Source: Gp13-AA77 sp036521995 (lineage in GTDB: Bacteria > Acidobacteriota > Terriglobia > UBA7540). From it: 64,000 nucleotides of DNA. The stretch covers positions 34,310 through 98,309 of the forward strand of contig DATDGR010000188.1 in NCBI GenBank assembly GCA_036521995.1, read 5' to 3'. Numbering within the stretch: position 1 is the stretch's first letter; each line of letters starts with the position of its first letter. A model generated the notes under the pieces. It was given only the letters and a program-made list of their open reading frames with translations. It was not told the DNA's origin and did no database searches. Position numbers and translations under genes: made by a program. This document shows positions 45,161-54,725 of the stretch, piece after piece.

Positions 45161-47227
45161 ATGAAACGTACGCTCTCCGCGGCCCTGACCGCCTTAACAC
45201 TTATGGCCCTGGCTTCGCTGCCCGGCTGGGCGCAGTCCAAACACCCCCTCACTTTTGACGATCTGATGAAGGTCCACCGCCTGGCCGATCCTCAGGCGTC
45301 GCCGGACGGACGCCAGATCGTGTTTGCCGTGGGCGACGCCGATCTGGAGACGAACAAGGTGATCAGCCATCTGTGGCTGGTGCCGCTCACGGGCGGCGAG
45401 CCGCGGCAGATCACCCGGGGCGCGGGCTCCGACAACCGCCCGCGCTGGTCGCCCGACGGCCGCGAGATCGCCTTCATCTCAACGCGAGGCGGAAGCCCGC
45501 AGGTGTGGTTGTTACCGCTCGATGGCGGCGAGGCGCACGCGCTCACGTCCATTTCCACGGGAGCGGATGGAGTCATATGGGCCGCGAAAGGCAATCGGCT
45601 GCTGTTCACTTCGGACGTCTACCCCGACTGCGCGGACGACGCCTGCAACAAGAAGCGGCTGGACGAGGCCGAGCGCAGCCCCGTCAAGGCTCGAATTATC
45701 GACGAGCTTCTGTTCCGCCACTGGAACGAGTGGCGCGACGGCAAATACACCCATCTATTCGCGGTATCGGCCGAAGGCGGCGCGGCCCGCGACCTGACTC
45801 CGGGCGCGTTCGATTCCCCGACATTCTTTCTCGGCGCTCCCGACGGTTACGCCATCTCGCCGGACGGCGCTGAGGTTTGTTATACCTCGAACCGCACCAA
45901 AGGGGATGCGGGACAGTCCGCCGCAGCCTGGACCACCAATAATCACCTTTACTTGGTGACCGCCCCGGGCGGCCCACAGGTTGAAGCCCGCGACATCACC
46001 CCGGGCGTCCACGGCTCCGACGCCTCACCACAGTATTCACCGAACGGCCGCTACATTGCTTACACCGCGCAGGACCGCAACGGATACGAGTCTGACCTCT
46101 TCCGGCTGCGCGTCTACGACCGCCAGGACGGCAGCGCGAAAGAGGTCACTCCTGATTTCGACCAATGGGTATCGAGTTTCACCTGGGCGCCCGACAGCGA
46201 CACCCTCTACTTTGTGGCGCCGGAGAGCGCCCAGCAGCCGGTGTTCAGGACCTCCGTCAGCCACCCTCACGTGGAAAAGGTTCTGGACGGGTTTTTCGAC
46301 GACCTGAGCGTAGCGCCCGACGGCAAGACGCTGGTCTTTACGCACACCACCCTGGCGCAACCCGTCGAGATCGACCGTGCGTCGGCCGACGGCTCTAGGC
46401 TAGCACCCGTCACCCGCTTGAATCAGGCGCTGCTGGCCACGCTGGAGATGAATCCGGCTGAGTTCGTTTATACCAAGGGAGCGCTCGGTGCCTCGATCGA
46501 GAACTTGGTCGTGAAGCCGCCTGACTTTGACCCCAAGAAAAAATATCCGGGCCTGATGCTGATCCATGGCGGCCCGCAGAGCGCCTGGGATGATGCTTGG
46601 GGCTACCGCTGGAACGCGGAAATGTTCGCCGGTCACGGTTACGTGGTGGTGATGACCAATTTCCACGGGTCGACCGGTTATGGACAGAAGTTCACGGAAG
46701 AGATCTCAGGTGACTGGGGCGGAGTGCCTTATGAGGAACTCATGAAAGCCACCGACGACCTCGCTTCTCTGCCCTACGTTGACCCTGAGCGCATCGGCGC
46801 TGCGGGCGCGAGCTTCGGCGGCTACATGATCAATTGGATCGCGGGGCATACGGGTCGTTTCAAAGCCCTGGTGTCGCACGATGGTGTTTATGACAATCGC
46901 AGCATGTATGGCGAAACGGAGGAGCTGTGGTTTCCGGAGTGGGAGTTGAAAGGCCTCCCCTGGAACCCTTCGGCGCTCTATGAGAAGTGGTCGGCTTCGA
47001 ACTCCGTACAGAACATCAGGACACCGATGCTGATCGTCGAAGGCGGACAGGACTACCGGGTCCCCGAAGGTCAGGCCTTCCAGCTATTCACCGCCCTCCA
47101 GCGCCGCGCCGTACCCTCGCGGCTGCTCTATTTCCCCGATGAGGGTCACTGGGTGCTGAAGCCGCAAAACAGCCGGCTTTGGTACCAGACAGTGCTTGGC
47201 TGGCTCGATCACTATCTGCAGCCCTAG
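45161..47227 (+). CDS. Secreted S9-family (prolyl oligopeptidase-type) peptidase
   Basis: A 688-aa exported serine peptidase of the acylaminoacyl-/dipeptidyl-peptidase group. Signal peptide residues 1-25 (ending GWAQS). The N-terminal beta-propeller (about 40-410) is a TolB-like series of blades (ASPDGRQIVFAVGD, WSPDGREIAFISTRGG, YSPNGRYIAYTAQD). The C-terminal alpha/beta hydrolase contains the triad Ser551 in GASFGGYM, Asp631 in EGGQDYRVP and His663 in DEGHWV. ATG at 45161 follows CGAGGAG. It probably degrades peptides in the periplasm. Confidence 0.94.
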   Translation: MKRTLSAALTALTLMALASLPGWAQSKHPLTFDDLMKVHRLADPQASPDGRQIVFAVGDADLETNKVISHLWLVPLTGGEPRQITRGAGSDNRPRWSPDGREIAFISTRGGSPQVWLLPLDGGEAHALTSISTGADGVIWAAKGNRLLFTSDVYPDCADDACNKKRLDEAERSPVKARIIDELLFRHWNEWRDGKYTHLFAVSAEGGAARDLTPGAFDSPTFFLGAPDGYAISPDGAEVCYTSNRTKGDAGQSAAAWTTNNHLYLVTAPGGPQVEARDITPGVHGSDASPQYSPNGRYIAYTAQDRNGYESDLFRLRVYDRQDGSAKEVTPDFDQWVSSFTWAPDSDTLYFVAPESAQQPVFRTSVSHPHVEKVLDGFFDDLSVAPDGKTLVFTHTTLAQPVEIDRASADGSRLAPVTRLNQALLATLEMNPAEFVYTKGALGASIENLVVKPPDFDPKKKYPGLMLIHGGPQSAWDDAWGYRWNAEMFAGHGYVVVMTNFHGSTGYGQKFTEEISGDWGGVPYEELMKATDDLASLPYVDPERIGAAGASFGGYMINWIAGHTGRFKALVSHDGVYDNRSMYGETEELWFPEWELKGLPWNPSALYEKWSASNSVQNIRTPMLIVEGGQDYRVPEGQAFQLFTALQRRAVPSRLLYFPDEGHWVLKPQNSRLWYQTVLGWLDHYLQP

Positions 47228-47292
47228 AGTTTAAGTGGGAACCGTGGCACAACCCGTTGTGGCGACCCTGGCCCAATCGGCGTCGTAACGAG

Positions 47293-48657
47293 CTACGGGG
47301 TTTTCGGCGGGGCAGCGGTTTCGCTGGCCTTTTTCACGTGGCTATGGGCTGATTTGCTTTTCGAGGACTCGCCCCGCACCAGGGTCTTGCCTCGGCCTTT
47401 GAACGCCGGGAGGATATTATTCATGGAAGCCGCAGCGGGCGTCGCGAGACCCATGGTGGAGCTCAATTCCTTCTCGCACGACACGAAGTCACGCTCCACA
47501 GTTCCCACCGAACGGTCGTGGTAACTCAAGAGGTAGTCGAGGTAGGGCTCAAGCTGGGTGCGGACGCCGGCCACCTGCTGTGCCCTCTCCAGGTATTCGG
47601 CGCCGGTCTTGGGGTCGTCGTACTGCGCCACCTGGTGGCCCACGGCATCTGCGGGCTCGACGACCTTGCCTAAGCTCGCATAGACCTCAAAGGCTGCTTC
47701 GAGGCTCTCCGGATGGTCGGCCAGTTGGTCGCGCCACTTCGCCAGGTCTGCCAGACTCCCGGTCAGCGCCTCGGAAGCATCGCGATAGGAGCTGCGCTCC
47801 GCATCCGAAGCCCTCCAGTTCTCCGGATGCTCCTGTTGAAGCAAATCCCGCATGCGAAATGACGGCGTGTAAGCCTTGTAGAGCAAGGCCTTGAGTTCCT
47901 CCTGACTCAGTGGTGGCTTTTCCGCGGCCTGGACCGTGATCGGCGCCGCGGCCGCGGGTTCCGTAACCTGTTCCGTCTGGAGTGCGGGACCGCCTCCGGC
48001 TGGCGGTTGAATCTTGGCTTCGAGATAGGCCACGTAGGCTTCGATCTGATGCCGCAAATCTGCCAGATCGCCGGCCGCCTGCTGGAAGTCCTTAGCCGCA
48101 GCAGCGCCCGGCGAATCCGCCAGTGTCTTGATGAAATCGTCCAGTGGCAACGAGAGCGCCTGCAGGGCCGAAAGGGTGGCGTGGCCGAGCTCCAAGTCAG
48201 CCGGGTGATTGTAGAACTCAGCCCGGGGCTTCTCCACCGCCGCCAGCGCGGCGCGCAGCGAGGCCAGCTTCTGGGCGAAGGCGGCCTGCTGCTGGTCATC
48301 GAGCTTCCACTGATCAGGCTGAAGGGTGCTGGCGAGGTCGCCCACACGAAACGTGGCTGTATAGACCTTGTAGATGAGAGCCTGCGCCTGAGCCGGCTCC
48401 ATGGCGACCGCCGTCGGCGGCTGAGCGGCCGCTGGCGAGGCAGGCTCTGCAGCAGGTGCGGCCTGCTGAGCGCTTGGTGACGCTCCGGTTTGCGTCCCGC
48501 TGGACGGCGCACCTTGCAGCGTTGCCGGGGATTGCGCCGGCGCGGCAGCCGCCGAAGGTTGCTGGCTGGATTGGGCGAATGCCATCAGGCACATCGTGAG
48601 AAAAATCGTCCCGCCTGCCGCCACCAACCTCCCCAGGAGCCCCATTTTGAACGTCAT
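47293..48657 (-). CDS. Secreted protein of unknown function with an internally duplicated domain
   Basis: A 454-aa exported protein. Signal peptide residues 1-28 (ending MAFAQS), then an Ala/Pro/Gln/Ser-rich linker to about residue 85. Two copies of a domain of about 120 residues follow, near 94-215 and 258-381. Both open with L(I/L)YK.YT..FR..DL, have a W near +22, HP..LE near +60, and close with LR.Q.E.Y..YL; the copies are clearly related but diverged. A basic tail (Lys/Ser-rich) ends the protein. The domain is helical and I do not recognise it. ATG at 48657 (behind GGAGAG) replaces the TTG six bases upstream. The PilZ gene is next on the same strand. Confidence 0.75.
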   Translation of the reverse strand: MTFKMGLLGRLVAAGGTIFLTMCLMAFAQSSQQPSAAAAPAQSPATLQGAPSSGTQTGASPSAQQAAPAAEPASPAAAQPPTAVAMEPAQAQALIYKVYTATFRVGDLASTLQPDQWKLDDQQQAAFAQKLASLRAALAAVEKPRAEFYNHPADLELGHATLSALQALSLPLDDFIKTLADSPGAAAAKDFQQAAGDLADLRHQIEAYVAYLEAKIQPPAGGGPALQTEQVTEPAAAAPITVQAAEKPPLSQEELKALLYKAYTPSFRMRDLLQQEHPENWRASDAERSSYRDASEALTGSLADLAKWRDQLADHPESLEAAFEVYASLGKVVEPADAVGHQVAQYDDPKTGAEYLERAQQVAGVRTQLEPYLDYLLSYHDRSVGTVERDFVSCEKELSSTMGLATPAAASMNNILPAFKGRGKTLVRGESSKSKSAHSHVKKASETAAPPKTP

Positions 48658-48712
48658 CCTCAACTCTCCTCACCCTCGCCCGTGTCCCAAAAACCATCCA
48701 CTAACGCAGCGC

Positions 48713-49045
48713 TCAGTTCGAGGTGTGTTCGCTTCTGCTCAGCGCCAACTCGACCTCGCCCGTGGTGTCGAGAAACTGAATGCCCATGCCGATCCCAGGT
48801 AAGGAGTAAACCACCCTTCCCGAGCACTCGATGGCTGGCTCTTCAGGGGAAACATTGAAGGTGAGCTCGACCTGAGACCCGGGAGCAAGGGGATTGGCCG
48901 TGTTCAGGAAAAGGCCGCCGGCGCTGACGTCGCGGCTTACAAAGATTTCGTCAAGGCCGAAACTCGCACAGCGGACATCGACGGCCGCATCGTCTCGCTT
49001 GTGTCTGCGTTTTTCGATCTCTACGTCCATCGCCGGATATCTCAC
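48713..49045 (-). CDS. PilZ-domain protein
   Basis: A 110-aa cytoplasmic PilZ protein, the c-di-GMP receptor family. The binding motifs are present: an N-terminal arginine cluster RRHKR (RxxxR) and DVSAGGLFL (D/NxSxxG) about 25 residues later, followed by the beta-barrel strands VELTFNV, IECSGRVVYS and GIGMGIQFL. So it should bind c-di-GMP; its target is unknown. It starts with GTG at 49045 or ATG at 49030. It lies 55 bases upstream of the duplicated-domain gene and could be cotranscribed. Confidence 0.88.
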   Translation of the reverse strand: MRYPAMDVEIEKRRHKRDDAAVDVRCASFGLDEIFVSRDVSAGGLFLNTANPLAPGSQVELTFNVSPEEPAIECSGRVVYSLPGIGMGIQFLDTTGEVELALSRSEHTSN

Positions 49046-49197
49046 AACTCAAGCGTCAAGCTTGGGAAGCATCAGCCTGCAGTCTAGTTTTCCATCCCTT
49101 TGCGTATGCTAGCACACAGCGAGCAGACTTGGAGGCTATAATCGAGCATTTGAGGCGGGGACAGATCCGCTCATCTCAACAAACCGGAGTGCTTCGG

Positions 49198-52026
49198 ATG
49201 ATTCTGTCTTGGGTTCGCAAGGGTTTGTCTGCTACAGCGCTGTTCGCCGTGGGCGCCGCCCTGGCCGCTTTCCCCTGCGCTCACGGCGCTTTCGCCCAGA
49301 CAACCTCGCTGGACGGCATCTGGCAGTTTGCGACGGACCCCGGAGGCAAGATGGGCCCGACCGATCTCGTCACCGCGGGTGCCCGGCCGATTCAGGTGCC
49401 CAGCTCCTGGCAACTTCAGTTCGCCGACCTGCGCGACTACGCCGGCGTGGCTTGGTACTGGCGCACGTTTACCGTGCCGGCTCTCGCCGCCGGTCGCGTC
49501 GCGCTCATTCGCTTTGGCGCCGTGGATTACAAGGCCGACGTCTATGTCAACGGCCAGAAAGCGGGCGGGCACGAGGGTGGGTATCTCCCGTTCGAGATCG
49601 ACGCCACGCCATGGCTGCACCCGGGCGAGAACCAACTGGCAGTCCGGGTGGCGGACCCGGGGGCCCGGCCCAACGAGGTGGACGGCATCCGCTACGCTGA
49701 AATCCCGCACGGCAAACAGAACTGGTATGTGCAAACCAGCGGCCTCTGGCAGAGCGTGGAGCTCGACGTTCGGGCGAGAACTCGCATCGGCTCCCTGCAC
49801 ATCAGCGCCGGCGCGGATGGCCATTTTGCGATTGACGTCGAAATCGTTGGTCAAGGCGGTGCACCTCAGGCACCGTCCTCTGGCGGGAAGCCGGCGTCCG
49901 GGCACAGCTACGCCGGCGCCCAGATTCGCGATGCAGCCGGCAAGGTGGTCTGGAAGCAGGCTCTAAGCCTGCAGCCGGGACAGCTACACGGCGCCTTTGC
50001 CGGGACACTCTCTGGCGCCCAACTCTGGAGCCCGGCCACACCCACCCTCTACACCCTTGAGGCATGGCTTTTCTCAGGCGACTCCCGGTCCACGCACTTC
50101 GGCTTTCGAACTTTCGAGGCGCGCGGGGGACGGTTCTACCTCAACGGGCAGCCCGTATACCTGCGGGGTGCGCTGGACCAGGACTTTTATCCCGATACGG
50201 GCTACACGCCGCCGTCACTCGACTTCGTGCGGCAGGAGATGGACGAGGCCAAGGCGCTCGGCCTGAATCTGCTGCGCTGCCACATTAAAGTTGCGGACCC
50301 ACGCTACCTGGAAGCCGCCGATGCCGCCGGTGTGCTTATCTGGTATGAGATTCCAAACTGGGATAAGCTTACGCCTGACTCGGAGCGGCGAGGCCTCGAG
50401 ACCCTGCAAGGCATGGTGGCGCGCGACTGGAACCATCCCTCGATTATCGCCGTCAGCCTCATCAACGAAAGCTGGGGCGCCGATCTGAAGCAGGCCGCCG
50501 ACCGCGCCTGGCTGAAGCAGTTATATCTCCAGGCCCGCCAGTTTGTGCCCGGCTGGCTGGTGGATGACAACAGCGCCTGCTGCCAGAATTTTCATATGGC
50601 CAGTGACCTGGCGGACTTTCACACCTACGACTCCATCCCGGACGCGGCCGGCGACTTTGACCGCTTCGTCAAAGACCTCGCGACCCGCCCAAGCTGGCTG
50701 TGGAGTTCGTATGACGACGCCCAAGTGAATCCCGAGGCGCCCCTCATGCTTTCCGAGTTCGGTAACTGGGGACTGCCCCACCCGCCCGACCCACTGCCCT
50801 GGTGGTTTGACCGCGACTTCGAGGGTCGTGAAATCACCCGTCCCGCCGGCCTCGCTGATCGCTACGCGGAGTATAGCTACAATTCCGTCTTCCCAGGCCT
50901 CGATGCCCTCATCGATGCCACCCAGGACCACGAGTACCAGTCGCTGAAATACGAAATCGAGAGCCTGCGCTCGCACCCTGAGATTCAGGGCTACGTCGTC
51001 ACCGAATTCACCGACATCAACTGGGAGTCGAACGGACTGCTTGACTTGTGGCGGCGCCCGAAGTTATTTGGTTCCAAACTGCCCATGCTTCAGTCGGATG
51101 ATCTGCTTGTGGCGCGTATTTCAAAGCGCAATTTCACCGCCGGCGAACGCGTCCATGCCAGTTTGTTCTTCTCTCATTACGGTACCGACTCTCCGGCTGG
51201 CTTTACGCTGCACTGGTCGCTGGAAGGATTCGACCAAAGCTATATTGTTCCCATGCCTCCAGCTAGGCCCGGCTCCGTGACGCCGGCCGGCGCGATCGAG
51301 TTCACCGTACCGCCGGTAACAGAGCCGACGCGGAGCACGCTGAGTTTTTATGTCGAGACCGTCGGCCAGGTGATCAGTAAGAATTCGCTGGATCTGTTTT
51401 TCTTCCCGACCCGCAGCGACGACCTAAGGCCCGCGGTCGTCTTTGAAGACCCGGCCGGCCGCTTGCGGCGCCTGGCCGAAGCCATGCGCTCTCATGGCTA
51501 CCTCGAGCCCTCCGGACAAGAGGCTCTGCCCGTGATGATCACCTCGACGCTGAACAACCGTGCGCAGGCCACACTCAAGAGCGGCGGGCGCGTGATTCTG
51601 ATCGCCTCCGAGAAGCAATCGGTAGCGCCGGGAATCGACATCGTGCCGCGGGCGGACTCCGATCTGGACGGCAACTGGATCTCGAACTTCTTCTGGGTGC
51701 GCAAAGACCACCCTGCCTTCCGCGGCATTGGCTTCAGTACCCTGTGCGGCTTCGAGACCCAGGCCGCCACGCCGCCGGCTGTGATCCAAGGCCTGCCGGA
51801 ATCCGCCTTCCCCGATGTTCTGGCTGGGATGTTCTATGGCTGGCTTCACTCGAATGTCGGTGTGCTGCTTGAGGCCCGCGCCGGCCGGGGCAAGCTTCTG
51901 GTGGCAACTTTTGCACTGGGCCGGGCTTACGGCAGCGATCCGTACGCTACCATCCTGCTCGACAATTTGGTCCGGTACGCAGTGTCCGGTTTCGAGCCGA
52001 AGTTTGAGATTCCGCTCGTGCCATAA
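49198..52026 (+). CDS. Secreted GH2-family glycoside hydrolase
   Basis: A 942-aa exported beta-glycosidase of GH2 (beta-galactosidase/glucuronidase/mannosidase group). Signal peptide residues 1-34 (ending AFAQT). A jelly-roll sugar-binding domain (about 35-185, YAGVAWYWRTF...VRVADPG), an Ig-like domain (about 190-310) and the TIM barrel follow; the acid/base is Glu424 in SLINESWG and the nucleophile Glu520 in LSEFGNWG. Some 350 further residues form extra beta domains. The substrate cannot be fixed from sequence. ATG at 49198 (behind CCGGAG) is preferred over the open frame from 49129. Confidence 0.92.
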   Translation: MILSWVRKGLSATALFAVGAALAAFPCAHGAFAQTTSLDGIWQFATDPGGKMGPTDLVTAGARPIQVPSSWQLQFADLRDYAGVAWYWRTFTVPALAAGRVALIRFGAVDYKADVYVNGQKAGGHEGGYLPFEIDATPWLHPGENQLAVRVADPGARPNEVDGIRYAEIPHGKQNWYVQTSGLWQSVELDVRARTRIGSLHISAGADGHFAIDVEIVGQGGAPQAPSSGGKPASGHSYAGAQIRDAAGKVVWKQALSLQPGQLHGAFAGTLSGAQLWSPATPTLYTLEAWLFSGDSRSTHFGFRTFEARGGRFYLNGQPVYLRGALDQDFYPDTGYTPPSLDFVRQEMDEAKALGLNLLRCHIKVADPRYLEAADAAGVLIWYEIPNWDKLTPDSERRGLETLQGMVARDWNHPSIIAVSLINESWGADLKQAADRAWLKQLYLQARQFVPGWLVDDNSACCQNFHMASDLADFHTYDSIPDAAGDFDRFVKDLATRPSWLWSSYDDAQVNPEAPLMLSEFGNWGLPHPPDPLPWWFDRDFEGREITRPAGLADRYAEYSYNSVFPGLDALIDATQDHEYQSLKYEIESLRSHPEIQGYVVTEFTDINWESNGLLDLWRRPKLFGSKLPMLQSDDLLVARISKRNFTAGERVHASLFFSHYGTDSPAGFTLHWSLEGFDQSYIVPMPPARPGSVTPAGAIEFTVPPVTEPTRSTLSFYVETVGQVISKNSLDLFFFPTRSDDLRPAVVFEDPAGRLRRLAEAMRSHGYLEPSGQEALPVMITSTLNNRAQATLKSGGRVILIASEKQSVAPGIDIVPRADSDLDGNWISNFFWVRKDHPAFRGIGFSTLCGFETQAATPPAVIQGLPESAFPDVLAGMFYGWLHSNVGVLLEARAGRGKLLVATFALGRAYGSDPYATILLDNLVRYAVSGFEPKFEIPLVP

Positions 52027-52149
52027 AATGCAGAAGCCCAAGCTCTGGGACTCTGCCGGAGCCTCTCCGGGAAATTATGCGAGATTCTTCACAGCGGATT
52101 TTACGCCACAGGCCGGGAGAACCCGACGAAGCCACGTGACGAGACTCTG

Positions 52150-53343
52150 CTAAGCCAAGAACTCCTGGAATACCTCGTTTGAAACCAAGTAAGCCCGGGA
52201 AGCAAGGCGGAGCAGCTCACCGTGCTTTTCCAGCAGCCCTGTGGCGACGAGCGAGCCGATCCGTGGGCTCCACGCGTCAATCGCCGAGTGTCCCCAGAGC
52301 GAAAATGCGTGTTCGAGATCGATTCCCTCCTGCTGGCGCAAACCCAGGAAGAAGAACTCCTCGATCTGTTCGGCCTCGGGCAGCAAGTGCCACTCCCCGA
52401 TGGGCAGGTCGCCTCGGGCAAGCTTGGCGGCGTAGTCGTCAGTTGAAATCTCGTTTGACCAGCGGCACTGTCCGTCGAAGGAGTGTGCGCCTGCTCCCAA
52501 TCCTAGGTAGGGCTCAAGCCTCCAGTATTTGCGGTTATGCTCGGACTCAAAACCCGGCCGCGCGAAATTCGAGATCTCATATTGGACGTATCCGGCCCTC
52601 AGGAAGAGCTCACGCGCTTGCTCATAGGCTTCGGCCATGAAATCTTCGTCCGGGACGGCAGCGGCGTGATAGCGATCACCGTGACGGAGCAGTTCGTCAC
52701 CGATGCGGCTCTTTTCGTCGATCTCGAACAAGTAGACAGAGACGTGCTCAGGACCAAGGTCGAGAGTCTGGCGCAGACTGTGAAACCACGAAGTCTTGGT
52801 CTGGTAAGGAAGGCCCGCAATCAGGTCGAGACTGATGTTTCGGAAGCCTGTCTCACGGGCCTGTCGGATTTGTTCGATAGTTTCGGCGCTGGAATGCAGG
52901 CGGCCCACACAGCGCAACTCCCGATCGTCAAACGACTGGGCGCCGATGCTCAGCCGACTGATCCCCATCTCCCGGCCCGCCGTTAGCAGGTCACGGTCTG
53001 CCGAACCGGGCGTCATCTCCAGTGTAATTTCAGGCGCAGCGGCGAAGTGGAACCGCCTCCTAAGAGAGCCGAAGATGCGCTCCAGCCCCTCCCTCCCCGC
53101 CAGCGTCGGCGTCCCTCCGCCCACGTACACCGAATCGACCGGCAGCGCCAGGACGGGATGCGAGACCCGCCGGTCCTGCCTCTGGTCTGCTTGAGTGAGG
53201 CGCGGCAGAAGGCTAATTTCACGCTCGAGGCTCGCAAGGTAGGCCTGAAGAGCCCTCGAGGGCGCCACTTTCGAGCTGAAGTTACAGAAAGCGCACTTCG
53301 AAGAACAGAAGGGAACCTGAACGTAAATGCCAAGGGTCTTCAT
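52150..53343 (-). CDS. hemW: Radical SAM heme chaperone HemW
   Basis: HemW binds heme and delivers it to respiratory proteins; it is related to but distinct from coproporphyrinogen dehydrogenase HemN. With the ATG at 53343 the protein is 397 aa. The iron-sulfur motif is CSSKCAFC (CX3CX2C) near residue 13, followed by YVGGGTPT, SIGAQSFDD, NISLDLIAGLPYQT and YEISNFARPG, all HemW-like; the HemN-type N-terminal extension is absent. The yjbQ gene lies 59 bases upstream on the same strand. Confidence 0.92.
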   Translation of the reverse strand: MKTLGIYVQVPFCSSKCAFCNFSSKVAPSRALQAYLASLEREISLLPRLTQADQRQDRRVSHPVLALPVDSVYVGGGTPTLAGREGLERIFGSLRRRFHFAAAPEITLEMTPGSADRDLLTAGREMGISRLSIGAQSFDDRELRCVGRLHSSAETIEQIRQARETGFRNISLDLIAGLPYQTKTSWFHSLRQTLDLGPEHVSVYLFEIDEKSRIGDELLRHGDRYHAAAVPDEDFMAEAYEQARELFLRAGYVQYEISNFARPGFESEHNRKYWRLEPYLGLGAGAHSFDGQCRWSNEISTDDYAAKLARGDLPIGEWHLLPEAEQIEEFFFLGLRQQEGIDLEHAFSLWGHSAIDAWSPRIGSLVATGLLEKHGELLRLASRAYLVSNEVFQEFLA

Positions 53344-53402
53344 TGCATCAAGCGGGGACGGCGCAACAAGGATAGGGCGGACGAAAGCGGCGGCGCCACG
53401 GC

Positions 53403-53849
53403 TCAATCAGCCACAATCTTGACGTGCAGTTCGCGCTGCCGGGGACCATCGAATTCGCAGAAAAACACGCCCTGCCAGCGGCCGAGCACAAGGCCGCCAT
53501 TCTCAATCAGCAGCGTTTTGGAGCATCCAATCACGGACGCTTTAAGATGGGCGTCGCAGTTGCCATCATCGTGGTGGTAGTTCTTGTCCCGCGGCGCCAA
53601 CCCACTCAGAAAATTGTCGAGGTCCTTCTGCAAGGCGGGGTCGTCGTTCTCCTGCACCAACACTGCCGCTGACGTGTGGGGCGTAAACACGTAACAAACC
53701 CCGTTCATCACACCGGACTCTGCAATAAGCTTCCGGACGGCCGCCGTGACGTCCCTGAACTCGACCCGCGATCCCGATTGCACCCCAATGGCGCGCAGAC
53801 GGCTCCGCGCAGTTTCCAGCGCAACGGCCTTACCCACTTCAAGTGCCAT
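53403..53849 (-). CDS. yjbQ: YjbQ/UPF0047 family protein
   Basis: A 148-aa single-domain protein of the YjbQ family (some members have weak thiamine-phosphate synthase activity; the true role is unclear). Conserved blocks are GVCYVFTPHTSAAVLVQEND, NYHHDDGNCDAHLKASVIG and LGRWQGVFFCEFDGPRQREL, containing the histidines and acidic residues that line the presumed metal site. The ATG at 53849 is preceded by CGGAGGATCG-type sequence. hemW follows on the same strand. Confidence 0.9.
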   Translation of the reverse strand: MALEVGKAVALETARSRLRAIGVQSGSRVEFRDVTAAVRKLIAESGVMNGVCYVFTPHTSAAVLVQENDDPALQKDLDNFLSGLAPRDKNYHHDDGNCDAHLKASVIGCSKTLLIENGGLVLGRWQGVFFCEFDGPRQRELHVKIVAD

Positions 53850-53990
53850 GCGATCCTCCGGTTTATTGAGGTTACCCTAGAAGAAGCGTATGTTACAACC
53901 CAATGACGCCTCATCCCCGAACGACCGGCGCGTGGCCGATGAGCCGCGGCCGGCGAGAAGGCTCATGGGGTCTCGCTCCAGGGGGCGTGG

Positions 53991-53996
53991 TATAAT
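53991..53996 (+). promoter_or_regulatory. Consensus -10 box before the endonuclease III-like gene
   Basis: A perfect TATAAT ends 10 bases before the GTG at 54007, so the message would start 3 to 4 bases before that codon. No good -35 box is visible. Supports GTG 54007 as the start. Confidence 0.4.
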
Positions 53997-54006
53997 CTCC
54001 ACCAGC

Positions 54007-54716
54007 GTGGCCCGCAAGGCAGGTGGCGAGTTGGGCCGCTATTTCGAGCGGCTGCTCCGGAACTCGGACCGCAAGGGTGGTGGCCCGCAACAACGCGTCC
54101 GGAGGTTATTCTTGGAGCAATCCTCACGCAGAACACGACTTGGCGCAACGCAGCCCTGGCGATCGCCCAACTTCGCGAGGCGCAGAAGCTCAGCCTGCGG
54201 GGTCTCGGCGAGCTTAAGGAGACCCGGGTTCAGTCTCTCATCCGTCCAGCAGGCCTCTTCAGCCAGAAGGCTCGAGCCATCCGAAGATTTCTTCGCTGGC
54301 TCGATGAGGCCCATAGCGGCTCGCTCGAGCGGATGTTCGCAACGCCCGCCGAGGAGTTGCGCGCACAATTGCTCGACCTAAAGGGCCTGGGCCCGGAAAC
54401 CGTCGATGCGATCCTCCTGTATGCTGGACGTCAGGCATTCTTCGTCGCCGACGCCTACACGCTGCGCATTCTGGAGCGCCACGGGATGCTGGCCGAAGAC
54501 GCCACCTATGTGGAGGCGCAGAATTACATCCATCGGCACCTTAAGCGTGATTCCGAGCTGTACAACGAGTTTCATGCGCTTCTGGCGGAGGTGGGCAAAG
54601 TCTACGGTCGGCGCAGCCAGCCGGATTGCGAAAGGTGTCCTCTCAAGGTGTTCCTGCCCGCAGCGGGGCCGACTGGGACCAAGCCAGCCGGGTCCTGTCG
54701 GCATCGGCCTGCTTGA
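54007..54716 (+). pseudogene. Endonuclease III-like HhH-GPD DNA repair gene, frameshifted
   Basis: A base-excision repair glycosylase of the endonuclease III superfamily split by one missing base. From GTG 54007 the first frame gives RYFERLLRN; at about 54062-54067 (AACTCGGACC) the reading must shift, after which the other frame runs GPQGWWPATTRPEVILGAILTQNTTW and on without a stop to 54716. The second part has the helix-hairpin-helix LKGLGPETVDAILLYAG, the catalytic Asp in FFVADAYTLR and part of the iron-sulfur motif (CERCPL). The second frame has no start codon until 54333, so the intact frame alone lacks the N-terminal third. Adding one T would restore RLLRNFGPQGWWP. Confidence 0.8.
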
Positions 54717-54725
54717 GTGCTGAGA

